Part shown: positions 1-5,101 of the stretch, one piece after another
Layout: each line of letters starts with the position of its first letter
Position numbering within the stretch: position 1 is the first letter of the stretch
Assembly: GCA_027297005.1 (NCBI GenBank)
Contig: JAPUIN010000058.1
Location: 1 to 6,572 of the forward strand
Length of the DNA stretch: 6,572 bases
Reading direction: 5' to 3'
Origin: Acidobacteriota bacterium
GTDB lineage: Bacteria > Acidobacteriota > Polarisedimenticolia > Gp22-AA2
Program-made: the position numbers and the translations under genes
Notes under the pieces: model-generated
Database searches by the model: none
What the model was told of the DNA's origin: nothing
The model's input: the letters and a program-made list of their open reading frames with translations, nothing else

Positions 1-1
1 A

Positions 2-472
2 GCGGCCGGCCTCCTGCTCGGACTGCTGATGGTTGCCTCCCCCGCGCTCGCGCGGGCGGAGGAGCCGTCGGAGCAGCACGCCATCGAGTCGAGGCTGATG
101 TGCTATTGCGGCTGCGCCAACCTGAGCATCCGCATCTGCACGTGCGGAACGGCCGAATCGGTCCGCCGGGAGATCGCCGGCCGCTTGGCGGACGGCCAGT
201 CGCGGGATCAGGTGGTGCAGGCGTTCGTGGAGCGCCACGGCGAGCAGATCCTGACCTCGCCAGTCAAATCAGGGTTCAACCTGCTGGCGTGGATCACACC
301 GTTCGGTGCGCTGCTCGCGGCAGGCGTCGCTCTGATCTTCGCCCTGCGCCGCTGGTCGGCGCACGCGCCGGGCGCCCCCGACCCGTCACCGGGGGAGACT
401 CCGGCGGCGTTGACCGACGACGAGGCCAAGCTGGCCGAGCGGATGGAGCGTGAGATCCGCGAGGAGTTGTAA
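2..472 (+). CDS. ccmH: CcmH/NrfF-family cytochrome c maturation protein (5' partial)
   Basis: The reading frame is open to the left edge, so the true start is outside the window. Residues before the first visible Met (codon at 29) are hydrophobic and run into an Ala-rich stretch ending ALARA, like the end of a signal peptide. Counting from that Met, a cysteine cluster follows at C25, C27, C29, C37 and C39 (CYCGC, seven residues, CTC), then a helical segment (about 41-75), one membrane helix (about 84-106) and a charged tail. This matches the CcmH layout: a periplasmic thiol-redox domain anchored by a C-terminal helix, which keeps apocytochrome CXXCH thiols reduced for heme ligation. The classical LRCxxC site is replaced by LMCYCGC plus a second CxC pair, a variant I associate with non-proteobacterial CcmH proteins. 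The stop TAA shares one base with the next ATG. Family call firm from the layout and the following ccm genes; the role of the extra cysteines is unknown. Confidence 0.88.
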   Translation, partial: AAGLLLGLLMVASPALARAEEPSEQHAIESRLMCYCGCANLSIRICTCGTAESVRREIAGRLADGQSRDQVVQAFVERHGEQILTSPVKSGFNLLAWITPFGALLAAGVALIFALRRWSAHAPGAPDPSPGETPAALTDDEAKLAERMEREIREEL

Positions 473-792
473 TGTTGCCGCTGGCCGGCATCCTCCTGAT
501 CCTGCTGACGGTCGCCTGGGTGCTCGCGCCGCTCGCACGCGGCATCGCGGCCCCGCTCAAGGACGGTCCCGATCGGGTGGCGGAACTCCGTGAGTGCTAC
601 GCGCTCCGCGATGTCGCCTACGAGACGATCCGGGACATCGAGTTCGACTTTCACGCCGGCAAGATCGGCGAGGCCGACTACCGCGAATTGAATGAACGGC
701 ACCGGCGGGAGGCGCTACAACTGGTGGGGCGGATCGAGGCGCTCGAGGCCCGGATCCGGAGCGGCTCCGGGGGACGGCGGGACGGCACGTGA
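472..792 (+). CDS. Small CcmI-like membrane protein (N-terminal part of CcmI only)
   Basis: A 106-residue protein with one N-terminal membrane helix (about 4-22) and a charged alpha-helical, probably coiled-coil region (about 35-97). The segment IRDIEFDFHAGKIGEADY (53-70) resembles the N-terminal region of CcmI, where a helix is followed by a 'D-x-G-K-x-x-x-x-D-Y' type motif. Full CcmI proteins continue into a TPR domain that binds the apocytochrome C-terminus; this one has none. Its place between ccmH and ccmA supports a role in apocytochrome delivery or in scaffolding CcmH, but this is inference. The start ATG overlaps the ccmH stop by one base and has a GAGGAG ribosome binding site at 461-466. 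The stop overlaps the GTG of ccmA (GTGA), so coupling on both sides is likely. No catalytic residues are recognisable. Confidence 0.75.
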   Translation: MLPLAGILLILLTVAWVLAPLARGIAAPLKDGPDRVAELRECYALRDVAYETIRDIEFDFHAGKIGEADYRELNERHRREALQLVGRIEALEARIRSGSGGRRDGT

Positions 793-1538
793 CGTCCGCG
801 CCGTCGAACGAGCCCGCCATCCGGGCTGCGGCCCTGCGCAGGCTCTACGGCGCGCTTCCCGCGCTCGACGGCGTCGATCTCATGGTACCGTCCGGGACCT
901 GCGTCCTGCTGCTGGGGGCGAACGGTGCCGGGAAATCGACCCTGCTCCGTGTCGTTTCAACCCTTATCCCCCCGACGTCCGGCACGCTTCGAATCTACGG
1001 CGCTGACGCGCGACGGGCTGATCGCACGACCCTGCGTCGCCGCATCGGCCTGCTCGCCCATCAGACCTACCTGTACGAGAATCTGACCGCGGTCGAGAAC
1101 CTGCATTTCTATGCGCGCCTTTACGGTCTCCCCTCACCGCGCGACGCCGCCCACGAGGCTCTGGCATCAGCCGCTCTCGAGGATCGCGCCGCCGATCTCG
1201 TTCGCACCTTCTCCCGCGGCATGAAGCAGCGCCTCGCGATCGCCAGGGCCCTCCTTCACGATCCGGATCTGCTTTTGCTCGACGAGCCGTTCACCGGGCT
1301 CGACCGTGAGTCATGCGCCCGTCTCACCGCACAACTCGCCGCGTCGCGGGATGCCGGCCGCACCTGCCTGCTCGCCACGCACGCCATCGCCGAAGCCACC
1401 GGCCTCGCCGATCGCGTCGTCGTGCTCGCCGCGGGCCGCGTCGCGGCCGATCACCCAGCCGCGCGCATGGGCACCCGGGAGCTCGAGAGCCTCCTCGGAG
1501 AGGTGACCCGCGGCACCGCTGACCGGGGGGGGGCATGA
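789..1538 (+). CDS. ccmA: Heme exporter ATP-binding protein CcmA
   Basis: A 249-residue ABC ATPase with every expected motif: Walker A GANGAGKST (43-51), Q-loop region around HQT (91-93), signature FSRGMKQR (141-148), Walker B LLLLDEP (161-167), D-loop GLD (170-172) and switch His198 in LLATHAI. In System I, CcmA dimerises and with CcmB and CcmC uses ATP hydrolysis to release heme-loaded CcmE; it works on the cytoplasmic face. The FSRGMKQR signature and the PPTSG segment are typical of CcmA and related exporter ATPases, and the next gene is ccmB. The GTG start overlaps the preceding stop by four bases (GTGA). The first in-frame Met lies inside the ATPase fold, so GTG is preferred even though the Shine-Dalgarno sequence is only loosely G-rich. 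The last codons contain a run of nine G (1525-1533). The length is somewhat greater than the approximately 200-residue proteobacterial CcmA, mostly through a C-terminal extension. Confidence 0.95.
   Translation: MTSAPSNEPAIRAAALRRLYGALPALDGVDLMVPSGTCVLLLGANGAGKSTLLRVVSTLIPPTSGTLRIYGADARRADRTTLRRRIGLLAHQTYLYENLTAVENLHFYARLYGLPSPRDAAHEALASAALEDRAADLVRTFSRGMKQRLAIARALLHDPDLLLLDEPFTGLDRESCARLTAQLAASRDAGRTCLLATHAIAEATGLADRVVVLAAGRVAADHPAARMGTRELESLLGEVTRGTADRGGA
1525..1533 (+). repeat. G9 homopolymer at the ccmA/ccmB junction
   Basis: Nine consecutive G encode the Arg-Gly-Gly end of CcmA and stop one base before the ccmB ATG, so the tract also sits where the ccmB ribosome binding site should be. 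A G-rich Shine-Dalgarno function is the simplest reading. Because ccmB is in the -1 frame relative to ccmA, slippage here would bypass the ccmA stop and fuse the two proteins. Confidence 0.8.
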
Positions 1539-2212
1539 GGTATTTCGGGATCGTGGCACTGATCGCCGGCAAGGATCTGAAATCCGAGTTCCGGAGGCCC
1601 GACCAGGTCGTCGCGCTTCTGTTCTTCGCAGGGCTGGTCCTCGTCGTCTTTCATTTCGCGTTCGACTTCACCATCATCGATTTCGAAACCCTCGGCCCCG
1701 GCATTCTCTGGGTCGCCTTCATCTTCTCCGGAGTGCTGGCGCTCGGCCACTCATTCCAGGAGGAGCGCGAGGCCGATCGCATCGAGGGGATCATGCTCGC
1801 GCCGATTGATCCCAGCGCCTTCTACCTCGGCAAGGTCGTCTCGACGGTGATCATCATGGCCGGGGTCGAGGCGATCATCGTTCCCGTGTCGGTCGTGATG
1901 TTCAACTACAGGTTCGGTACCCACGTGGGGCTGATGATCCTGGTCCTGATCCTGAACACGATAGGTTTCGCTGCGGTCGGCGCCCTGCTCGCCGCGATGA
2001 CCACTCGCACGCGGATGGGAGAGATGCTGCTGTCCCTCCTGCTGCTGCCGATGGCGGTGCCGATCGCGCTGGCTGCCGTCAAGACCACCTCGGCGATCCT
2101 CGCCGGTCGTCCATTCGATCGGTATTCGCACTGGTTGGCTCTCTCCACCGCGTATGACATCATCTTCATCGCCTCGGCGGTTCTCCTCTTCGATTACGTG
2201 CTCGAGGAGTGA
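1535..2212 (+). CDS. ccmB: Heme exporter permease CcmB
   Basis: A 225-residue integral membrane protein with about six predicted helices (roughly 26-44, 54-72, 101-122, 131-155, 163-185 and 202-222). The segment HSFQEEREADRIEGIMLAP (72-90), just before the third helix, matches the conserved cytoplasmic loop of CcmB that contacts the CcmA ATPase. CcmB is the channel-forming subunit of the CcmABCD complex in the cytoplasmic membrane. The ATG overlaps the ccmA TGA (ATGA), and the G9 run upstream is the only Shine-Dalgarno-like element, so translation probably depends on coupling to ccmA. Length is normal for the family and the helices are intact. The protein ends 63 nt before the preferred ccmC start, the only open gap in the ccm block. 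Confidence 0.93.
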   Translation: MRYFGIVALIAGKDLKSEFRRPDQVVALLFFAGLVLVVFHFAFDFTIIDFETLGPGILWVAFIFSGVLALGHSFQEEREADRIEGIMLAPIDPSAFYLGKVVSTVIIMAGVEAIIVPVSVVMFNYRFGTHVGLMILVLILNTIGFAAVGALLAAMTTRTRMGEMLLSLLLLPMAVPIALAAVKTTSAILAGRPFDRYSHWLALSTAYDIIFIASAVLLFDYVLEE

Positions 2213-2245
2213 GAGTCCGGCCCGGCGGTCCGTCCAGAGTCGCGC

Positions 2246-2251
2246 TATGAT
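2246..2251 (+). promoter_or_regulatory. Possible -10 element (TATGAT) upstream of ccmC
   Basis: TATGAT matches five of six bases of the sigma70 -10 consensus and lies 30 nt before the ccmC GTG. That is almost the same distance as the TATAAT of lepB from its ATG (28 nt). No convincing -35 hexamer is seen at 16-18 nt spacing, so this is weak. If real, it would give ccmCD an internal promoter inside the operon. Confidence 0.3.
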
Positions 2252-2279
2252 CGCGCCCCTTGCCGGAGGTTGCGGGTGA
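2247..2279 (+). other. Ten-codon mini-ORF overlapping the ccmC start
   Basis: An ATG at 2247 opens a 10-codon frame (MIAPLAGGCG) whose TGA at 2277-2279 overlaps the preferred ccmC GTG at 2276 as GTGA. The mini-ORF has no clear ribosome binding site of its own, and the ccmC Shine-Dalgarno lies inside it. It could be a translational-coupling leader, but the length is short enough to be chance. Confidence 0.2.
2265..2269 (+). promoter_or_regulatory. Ribosome binding site that decides the ccmC start
   Basis: GGAGG lies six nt before the GTG at 2276, normal spacing. It abuts the in-frame TTG at 2270, which would leave no spacer. This favours GTG 2276 over TTG 2270 as the ccmC start. Confidence 0.7.
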
Positions 2280-3025
2280 ACGGTTCGAACAGCCGATGGA
2301 TCTGGCCGGAGCGCCTCCTACTTGTGGTCCTGCTCGCGCTCGTGCCGTTCTGCCTTTACCAGATCTTCGCCGTGGTGCCCACGGAACAGAAGATGGGTGT
2401 GGTGCAGCGCATCTTCTATTTCCACGTTCCGGCAGCCCTCGCCGCCTTCGTCGGTGTGGCGCTCTGCGCGGTCTGCAGCGCCCTCTATCTCTGGAAGCGT
2501 GATCGTCGCTACGATCTCGTGGCCCACGCCTCGGCGGAGCTCGGCGTGTTGTTCTGCTCGATCGTCCTGATCACCGGTCCGATCTGGGCCCGGCCGGTCT
2601 GGGGGGTGTGGTGGACCGGGGAGGTCCGTCTCACCTCGACGCTCGTACTCTGGCTGATGTACGTCGCCTACCTGATCCTCAGGCAGAACGCCGAGAATCG
2701 CGAGCAGGCCGCGCGCTGGGGAGCGGTGGTGGCGATCATCGGTTTTCTCGACGTGCCGATTATCTACAAATCGGTCGAGTGGTGGCGTGGACTGCATCCC
2801 AAAGTGTTGCGGGTCTCCGGGGGGGGCGGCCTCGATCCGACGATGGAAAGGACGCTCCTCTGGTGCAGCGTGACGTTCCTGCTGCTGTTCACATTCCTGC
2901 TCGTGCAACGCGTGCGTCTCGGTCGCCTGCAGGACGAAGTCGAAGCACTCACCTACGCCGCCGCGGCCCGGCCGGCCGCGGGCACGGCGGGCGCCATGGC
3001 CGGACCTTCGAGGGGAGGATCATGA
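2276..3025 (+). CDS. ccmC: Heme-handling protein CcmC (WWD family)
   Basis: An approximately 249-residue membrane protein with six likely helices. Numbered from the alternative TTG at 2270 (subtract two for the GTG), it carries heme-ligand histidine candidates H52 (IFYFHVP) and H176 (WWRGLHP), the conserved Gly-Pro-Ile-Trp stretch (103-106), the WWD-type loop WGVWWTGEVRLTS (111-123) and a second Trp-Trp pair at 171-172. CcmC holds heme in the periplasmic WWD loop and passes it to CcmE; CcmA and CcmB then free holo-CcmE. The loop departs from the consensus WGxWWxWDxRLTS: Gly replaces the third Trp and Glu the Asp. The length, the two histidines and the place between ccmB and a ccmD-like gene argue for CcmC rather than CcmF or CcsA. 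The end contains an Ala/Gly/Pro-rich tail, and a G8 run at 2819-2826 encodes part of a periplasmic Gly loop. The stop overlaps the next ATG (ATGA). Confidence 0.93.
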   Translation: MNGSNSRWIWPERLLLVVLLALVPFCLYQIFAVVPTEQKMGVVQRIFYFHVPAALAAFVGVALCAVCSALYLWKRDRRYDLVAHASAELGVLFCSIVLITGPIWARPVWGVWWTGEVRLTSTLVLWLMYVAYLILRQNAENREQAARWGAVVAIIGFLDVPIIYKSVEWWRGLHPKVLRVSGGGGLDPTMERTLLWCSVTFLLLFTFLLVQRVRLGRLQDEVEALTYAAAARPAAGTAGAMAGPSRGGS

Positions 3026-3270
3026 TGCTCGAGCCATCCAGCCATCTATTCACCCTTCTCGCCCTCGCCCAGGGACCCCTCGCGACGGCGACCGGCTCCG
3101 CTCTGGATCCGTCTGCTCAGGCGGCCATGATCGAGCGCGGCCTCCGTTTCCTGATGAGCGCCTACACCATCGTCTGGGTCATTCTGGCCCTTTACATGGT
3201 CAGCCTCTCGGTGCGCCTGCGCCGAATATCGAGCCAGGTACGGCGACTCAAGGAGCGGTTCGGCCTCTGA
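3022..3270 (+). CDS. ccmD: CcmD-like small membrane protein
   Basis: An 82-residue protein with an uncharged N-terminal part, one membrane helix (about 44-65) and a basic C-terminal tail (RLRRISSQVRRLKERF). The pattern of helix followed by Arg/Lys-rich cytoplasmic tail and the position straight after ccmC fit CcmD, the small subunit that keeps CcmC and CcmE associated and helps release holo-CcmE. It is longer than the usual 45-70 residues because of an extra N-terminal segment of about 35 residues that may itself be partly hydrophobic (HLFTLLALA). Two tandem ATGs are possible: 3022 overlaps the ccmC stop, and 3025 sits six nt after GGAGG (3014-3018); they differ by one residue. The family is too short and variable for certainty, so the call rests on layout and context. 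Confidence 0.72.
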   Translation: MMLEPSSHLFTLLALAQGPLATATGSALDPSAQAAMIERGLRFLMSAYTIVWVILALYMVSLSVRLRRISSQVRRLKERFGL

Positions 3271-3279
3271 GCCGGCCGA

Positions 3280-3299
3280 GAGGAGGAGCCTGTCTCCTC
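3280..3299 (+). terminator. Weak hairpin after ccmD
   Basis: GAGGAG and CTCCTC arms form a 6-bp stem with a 5- or 8-nt loop, starting about 10 nt after the ccmD stop. No T-run follows, so it could be a weak or Rho-assisted end for the ccm operon, or simply a G/C-rich coincidence. Confidence 0.3.
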
Positions 3300-3304
3300 G
3301 ATGC

Positions 3305-3318
3305 CGGGAACCTTCCCG
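3305..3318. repeat. 14-bp inverted repeat in the 3271-3388 spacer
   Basis: CGGGAA and TTCCCG are perfect inverted arms separated by two bases, in the spacer between ccmD and the exported-protein gene. It could be an operator-like dyad or a second small hairpin. No clear -35/-10 pair was found next to it. Confidence 0.35.
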
Positions 3319-3388
3319 CCCCTCCCTCCGTACAGATCATCAGGCGCGGGCGATCGATCGCCTCCGCCTCCATTCCGGGGAGGGAACG

Positions 3389-3784
3389 ATGCGGCAGAAC
3401 CTCAGAACGCTCGGCGCGGCGATCGTGGTCGGTCTACTCGTATTGACAGTCGGCGTCTCGACGGCGCCGGCGAAGGAGAAGCGGGAGGCGGCGGAGGGAC
3501 GATATCTGAAGATCCGTGTCTACCACGGCGACTCCGAAACCCCGAATGTGATCGTCAATCTTCCTCTCAAGGCGGTGACGGCTCTGGTCCGGCTGGCGGT
3601 ACGATCCGGCGTCCTGGATGGCGAGATCCAGATCGACGTCCCGCACGGCACGCGCGGGGACAAACAACTGAGCCTGTCCGGCGAGGATCTGGAGGAGTTC
3701 TTCGATGTGCTCGCATCGATGGGACCGGGCGAGATCGTCAAGATTCAGGATGATGACGAGCGAGTCGAAATCTGGATCGAATAG
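3389..3784 (+). CDS. Exported one-domain protein, YvlB/SHOCT-like alpha/beta domain
   Basis: A 131-residue protein with a clear signal peptide: a basic start (MRQNLR), a hydrophobic core (about 8-24) and an A-P-A cleavage site near residue 28. The mature part starts with a charged linker, then RYLKIRVYHGD (38-48), VIVNLPLKAV (54-63), a hydrophobic helix (64-74), a polar strand region, an acidic helix (GEDLEEFFDVLASM, 98-111) and the end GEIVKIQDDDERVEIWIE. I recall the same order (LRIRV, NV-IPL, helix, acidic helix, G-KIVD-ED, VEI-IE) from the alpha/beta domain of YvlB-like and SHOCT-like proteins, which are normally cytoplasmic or membrane-linked and often tied to envelope stress. No catalytic residues are visible, so a binding or sensing role is only a guess. 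The ATG has a strong GGGGAGGG at 3377-3384. It stands alone between the ccm block and the LOG gene. Confidence 0.75.
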   Translation: MRQNLRTLGAAIVVGLLVLTVGVSTAPAKEKREAAEGRYLKIRVYHGDSETPNVIVNLPLKAVTALVRLAVRSGVLDGEIQIDVPHGTRGDKQLSLSGEDLEEFFDVLASMGPGEIVKIQDDDERVEIWIE

Positions 3785-3796
3785 CGGTCCGGGCTG

Positions 3797-3805
3797 TGGT
3801 ACCGT
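3797..3805 (+). promoter_or_regulatory. Possible extended -10 promoter for the LOG gene
   Basis: TGG-TACCGT fits an extended -10 (TGn-TAnnnT). A start about seven nt downstream would fall only two or three nt before the ATG at 3815. This would explain why that gene has no Shine-Dalgarno sequence: the message would be nearly leaderless. There is no -35 support. Confidence 0.28.
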
Positions 3806-3814
3806 CCCGGTATC

Positions 3815-4372
3815 ATGGCTGCATTCAGGAACTCCGTCGCCGTCTTCGGATCCTCCGAGCCGCCGCCCGGCAGCCCCGCCTATCGTGAAGCCGAGGAGGT
3901 CGGCCGACGGCTCGCTGAGTCGGGCTGCACGGTCGTCAACGGCGGCTACGGGGGGGTCATGGAGGCCTCGGCCCGGGGGGCGCGTGAGGCCGGCGGGACC
4001 ACCCTCGGCGTCACCACCAGCGTCCTGCGTTTCCGCGACGGAGCAAACCGCTACATCGATCGCGAGCGCCGAGAGCCCGACCTGTTCACCCGCACGCGGG
4101 GGCTGATCGAGGAGGCCAACGCCTTCATCATCCTGCCGGGTAAGAGCGGGACTCTCGCCGAGTGGGCCTTCCTCCTGGCCCTGTGCCGCGCCGATCTTCT
4201 CGGACCCAAGCCGATTGTCCTCCTGGGCCATCTGTGGGAGGATCTGCTCGGCCAGTTGCGCCGCCTGGGGATCATCGGCGAGCCCGAGCTTGCCGTCTGC
4301 CGCACCGCCGGAAGCCCCGAGGAGGCTGTCCGGACGGTGGCGCGTTGCCTGAAAGACGCTCCCCACTTATAA
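3815..4372 (+). CDS. LOG-family (TIGR00730-like) Rossmann-fold protein
   Basis: A 185-residue protein with the fold order of the LOG/YgdH family: an N-terminal strand and glycine loop (VAVFGSS, 8-14), GGYGGVMEAS (43-52) in place of the usual GGGxxGLMGA, and LPGKSGTLAE (107-116) in place of PGGxGTxxE. By hand alignment R93 lines up with the catalytic Arg of the MHxRK motif and E116 with the catalytic Glu of GTxxE, so the pair used for cleaving N6-modified or simple nucleoside 5'-monophosphates seems kept. The motif Gly replaced by Lys110, and MHxRK reduced to LFTRT, suggest a subgroup with different substrate preference. Members act as cytokinin-activating phosphoribohydrolases or nucleotide/pppGpp-binding proteins; which applies here cannot be told. 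No Shine-Dalgarno is visible and the ATG is 30 nt after the previous stop. The stop TAA lies within the lepB -10 box. Confidence 0.85.
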   Translation: MAAFRNSVAVFGSSEPPPGSPAYREAEEVGRRLAESGCTVVNGGYGGVMEASARGAREAGGTTLGVTTSVLRFRDGANRYIDRERREPDLFTRTRGLIEEANAFIILPGKSGTLAEWAFLLALCRADLLGPKPIVLLGHLWEDLLGQLRRLGIIGEPELAVCRTAGSPEEAVRTVARCLKDAPHL

Positions 4373-4373
4373 T
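4345..4373 (+). promoter_or_regulatory. Sigma70-type promoter of lepB
   Basis: TTGCCT (4345-4350), an exact 17-nt spacer and a perfect TATAAT (4368-4373). The start site would be near 4380, giving a leader of about 16 nt that carries the ribosome binding site GAGGAG (4387-4392). The -10 box overlaps the stop codon of the LOG gene. This is the best promoter in the window. Confidence 0.75.
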
Positions 4374-4395
4374 TTCCGCCGTCCGCGAGGAGAAC

Positions 4396-5094
4396 ATGAC
4401 GTCCACCGACACGCCCAAGACCTGGGTGCGCGATTACTTCGAAACGATCGTCAGCTGCGTGATCTTCGTCCTGTTCGCGCGGGCCTTCGTGTTCCAGCAG
4501 TCGAAGATCCCGACCGGCTCCATGCGGCCGACGCTCCTCGTCGGCGACTACATCATGGTGAATAAATTCGCCTACGCGCCGGTGACCGCCGGCGACGGGC
4601 TGCTGGCGGGATTGGAGGCGACCCTCCTCCCGATCCGGTCGGTGGAGAGGGGGGACATCGCCGTCTTCAAGTTTCCCAAGGAGCCGGAGAAGGATTACAT
4701 CAAAAGGATCATCGCCCTGCCCGGCGACGAGATCGAGATCCGGGACCGGCAGGTTTACATCAATGGGGAGCCGATCAAGGAGCCGTACAAGGTGCATCGT
4801 AATCCACGACACTTCTCCGCTCACCGGGCCAACTATTCCTCGACCCGCGTCCCCGAGGGGATGCTGTTCTGCATGGGTGACAATCGCGACAACAGCAACG
4901 ACAGTCGCGTCTGGGGCTTCGTGCCCCGCGACTATCTCAAGGGCCGCGCCTTCATGATCTGGTGGTCGTACGAGGAAGATCGGGACGATTATCTGAGAAC
5001 GTCGTTCAGCGACCGCCTGAAGAGCATCGGTTCCAAGCTCGCCCACTTCTTCACCCGCTCGCGCTGGAGCAGGACGTTCCGGATCATCAGGTGA
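4396..5094 (+). CDS. lepB: Type I signal peptidase (leader peptidase)
   Basis: A 232-residue serine-lysine protease that removes signal peptides from exported proteins on the outer face of the cytoplasmic membrane. One N-terminal membrane anchor (about 17-34) is followed by the S26 boxes in order: box B KIPTGSMRPTLLVGD (37-51) with nucleophile Ser42, a box C-like region RGDIAVFKFP (85-94), box D DYIKRIIALPGDEI (100-113) with general-base Lys103, and box E GDNRDNSNDSR (161-171). All key residues are present. The single anchor and short inserts are of the usual bacterial kind, and a basic helical tail (about 202-232) follows box E. The ATG is chosen for its GAGGAG site and because upstream in-frame codons lie in the LOG gene. 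Likely substrates in this window include the CcmH-like and the 3389-3784 exported proteins. The stop overlaps the convergent transposase-like gene by eight bases, inside a hairpin. Confidence 0.97.
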   Translation: MTSTDTPKTWVRDYFETIVSCVIFVLFARAFVFQQSKIPTGSMRPTLLVGDYIMVNKFAYAPVTAGDGLLAGLEATLLPIRSVERGDIAVFKFPKEPEKDYIKRIIALPGDEIEIRDRQVYINGEPIKEPYKVHRNPRHFSAHRANYSSTRVPEGMLFCMGDNRDNSNDSRVWGFVPRDYLKGRAFMIWWSYEEDRDDYLRTSFSDRLKSIGSKLAHFFTRSRWSRTFRIIR

Positions 5095-5101
5095 TCCGGG
5101 A
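5077..5101. terminator. Hairpin spanning the convergent stops of lepB and the Y1-like gene
   Basis: Arms CCGGATCA (5079-5086) and TGATCCGG (5092-5099) are a perfect 8-bp inverted repeat around a 5-nt loop. One G-T and one T-A pair extend it to 10 bp. It contains the stop codons of both converging genes (TGA 5092-5094 on +, TGA at 5089-5087 on -). Neither strand has a T-run after it, so a bidirectional or Rho-independent-like terminator is a reasonable but unproven reading. Confidence 0.55.

Noticed and set aside
2819..2826. G8 run inside ccmC, and G7 at 3950-3956
   Set aside because: Both encode glycine-rich loops expected at those places and sit far from gene junctions, so I do not claim a switching role for them.
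2608..3021. Upstream extension of the CcmD-like frame
   Set aside because: It runs inside ccmC in another frame. The ATGA overlap and GGAGG site place the start at 3022 or 3025.
3351..3360. CGATCGATCG palindrome before the exported-protein gene
   Set aside because: It is short and built of overlapping CGATCG units that are frequent in this DNA. No adjacent promoter is seen to support an operator.
3434..4366. 310-codon minus-strand open frame
   Set aside because: It is antisense to the exported protein and the LOG gene, has no family resemblance and no ribosome binding site that I could see.
4162..4395. N-terminal extension of the signal peptidase by 78 codons
   Set aside because: The extension overlaps the LOG gene and precedes the lepB promoter and GAGGAG site. 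LepB proteins start shortly before the membrane anchor, as with ATG 4396.
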